NCBI GenBank assembly: GCA_965602945.1
Contig: CBFDBC010000085.1
Span: 1-13,516 of the forward strand
DNA: 13,516 nt
DNA from: JAUXEH01 sp965602945
GTDB taxonomy: Bacteria > Acidobacteriota > Aminicenantia > Aminicenantales > Aminicenantaceae
Direction: 5' to 3'
Every line of letters starts with the position of its first letter. Position 1 is the first letter of the stretch. Below the pieces are notes generated by a model that had not been told where the DNA came from, searched no databases, and saw nothing but the letters and a program-made list of their open reading frames with translations. The position numbers and the translations under genes are program-made. Shown here in pieces: positions 12,447 through 13,516 of the stretch.

Positions 12447-12455
12447 GTGGGAAAA

Positions 12456-13516
12456 GTGAAAAAATCCTTTTTCACCCTTGTTTTGCTGCTCACATGCTCA
12501 ACCCTGAGCTTCTCCGGGATCCTGCGCATCACCGTGGACGCTCCGATCCATCCCGTGACCTCCGAGTACATCTGTGACGCCATCGACCGGGCGGACGAAG
12601 CCGGGCATTCGCTTGTGATCATGGTCCTCCACACACCCGGCGGGCTGGACTCCTCCATGCGGGAGATCATCGAAAAAATTCTCGGTGCACGCACCCCTGT
12701 CGCAGCCTATGTCAGCCCCAGCGGAGCCCGCTCCGCCTCCGCGGGATTTTTTATCGGGATCGCGTGTGACCTCTACATCATGGCGCCGGGAACCAACACC
12801 GGTTCGGCCTCTCCGGTCGGGATCTCGCTGACCGGCCAATCCATGGACGAGACCATGGCGAACAAGGTGATGAACGATGCGGCCGCCTATATAAAAAGCA
12901 TCTCGGAAAAGCGGGGCCGAAACATCGAACTGGCCGAGGATGCGGTGCGTCTGGGCGCATCCTACACCGAAGAGGAAGCCCTGGCAGGGAACCTGATCGA
13001 CCTCATCGCAGGAAACAGCCAGGAGATCGTAGAACACTTTCACGGGAAGACCATCTTCCGCTTCGACGGCAGCGAACACGTCCTGGACCTGGAGGGCGAA
13101 GAGATCATCGACCTGCCGTTATCGGCGAGGCAGAAATTCCTGCTCACCATCGCCAATCCCAACCTGGCCTACATCTTGCTCATGCTGGGACTCCTGGGGC
13201 TGTACTTCGAGTTTTCCAATCCCGGGGCCATCCTTCCCGGCGTACTTGGAGGGATATCCATCCTGTTGGCCATATTCGCCTTTCAGATCCTGCCCATCAA
13301 CTATGTCGGTCTGATCCTGATCCTGCTGGCGATCGGATTGTTCATCCTGGACATCAAGATCCAGAGCTATGGTATCCTGTCCATAGGAGGTGTTGTTGCC
13401 ATGGTCATAGGTTCTATTATGCTCATCGATGCTCCCATCCCGGAGCTGAGACCCAGCCTTAAGCTCATCATCCCTTTCGCGGTCGGTATATCTCTCATCT
13501 TCATCTTCCTGGTCGT
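12456..13516 (+). CDS. NfeD-type ClpP-class membrane serine protease, 3' end outside the window
   Basis: An open frame from GTG 12456 to the window edge encodes 353 residues of a long-form NfeD protein (NfeD1b type). A signal peptide (VKKSFFTLVLLLTCSTLSFSG) leads into a ClpP-like domain with HTPGG and GARSASAGFFI, where Ser95 is the expected nucleophile. Then come MAPGTNTGSASPVG and AAAYIKSISEKRGRN, where Lys147 completes the Ser-Lys dyad known from the archaeal 1510-N protease. From about residue 225 several hydrophobic segments form the membrane domain. Related proteases cleave stomatin/SPFH partners, so an SPFH gene may follow outside the window. The GTG start gives a proper K-K n-region. 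A GGGA at 12449-12452 is too close to be a good ribosome binding site. The ATG at 12445 is out of frame and stops after four codons. Confidence 0.92.
   Translation, partial: MKKSFFTLVLLLTCSTLSFSGILRITVDAPIHPVTSEYICDAIDRADEAGHSLVIMVLHTPGGLDSSMREIIEKILGARTPVAAYVSPSGARSASAGFFIGIACDLYIMAPGTNTGSASPVGISLTGQSMDETMANKVMNDAAAYIKSISEKRGRNIELAEDAVRLGASYTEEEALAGNLIDLIAGNSQEIVEHFHGKTIFRFDGSEHVLDLEGEEIIDLPLSARQKFLLTIANPNLAYILLMLGLLGLYFEFSNPGAILPGVLGGISILLAIFAFQILPINYVGLILILLAIGLFILDIKIQSYGILSIGGVVAMVIGSIMLIDAPIPELRPSLKLIIPFAVGISLIFIFLV

Overview
The window is a stretch of ordinary bacterial chromosome, probably from a Gram-negative organism: it carries lpxB for lipid A synthesis, type IV pilin/type II pseudopilin-like genes and a signal-peptide-bearing NfeD-type membrane protease. 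Base composition is moderately GC-rich, with AT-rich promoter gaps. The prolyl-tRNA synthetase is the short archaeal/eukaryote-like type and there is a bacterial deoxyhypusine-synthase-like gene. With the GspG-like pilin trio, this suggests an Acidobacteriota/Aminicenantota-like lineage. That placement is inference and I hold it loosely. I see no rRNA, tRNA, CRISPR array, IS element or prophage.

Layout. (1) 1-98: probable 3' end of ribF. (2) rpsO and pnp (283-2803) behind a sigma70-like promoter, in the widely conserved ribF-rpsO-pnp order. (3) 2919-4551: three tandem GspG-like pseudopilin genes, then lpxB (4548-5768), all on the plus strand and closely spaced. (4) On the minus strand, proS then pcm (7862 down to 5713); pcm converges on lpxB with a 56-nt overlap. 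(5) 8175-10378, plus strand: PilZ-like gene, PilZ-like gene, NarL/LuxR-type regulator, PilZ gene. (6) coaE (10429-11064), converging on a deoxyhypusine-synthase-like gene; the two stop codons share one CTAG. (7) On the minus strand, an HU-family gene followed by the deoxyhypusine-synthase-like gene. (8) Divergent from HU, an NfeD/ClpP-class membrane protease that runs off the right edge.

How the genes may work together. rpsO-pnp, proS, pcm, coaE, lpxB and HU are housekeeping functions. The most unusual part is the 8.2-10.4 kb block: three paralogous PilZ-like proteins, only the last of which keeps both c-di-GMP-binding signatures, interleaved with a LuxR-type regulator whose receiver domain lacks the phosphoacceptor aspartate and its partner residues. 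This looks like a small second-messenger or protein-protein signalling module that does not use classical phosphotransfer. The pseudopilin trio is the other unusual element: its members share a C-terminal signature, and the third lacks Glu5 and carries an Arg/Gln/Ala-rich insert.

Regulatory signals visible in the sequence are five sigma70-like promoters. They include a dyad-symmetric divergent pair between HU and the NfeD gene, and a proS promoter whose -10 overlaps the upstream candidate start codon. I see no convincing intrinsic terminators, and the two convergent junctions leave no room for any.
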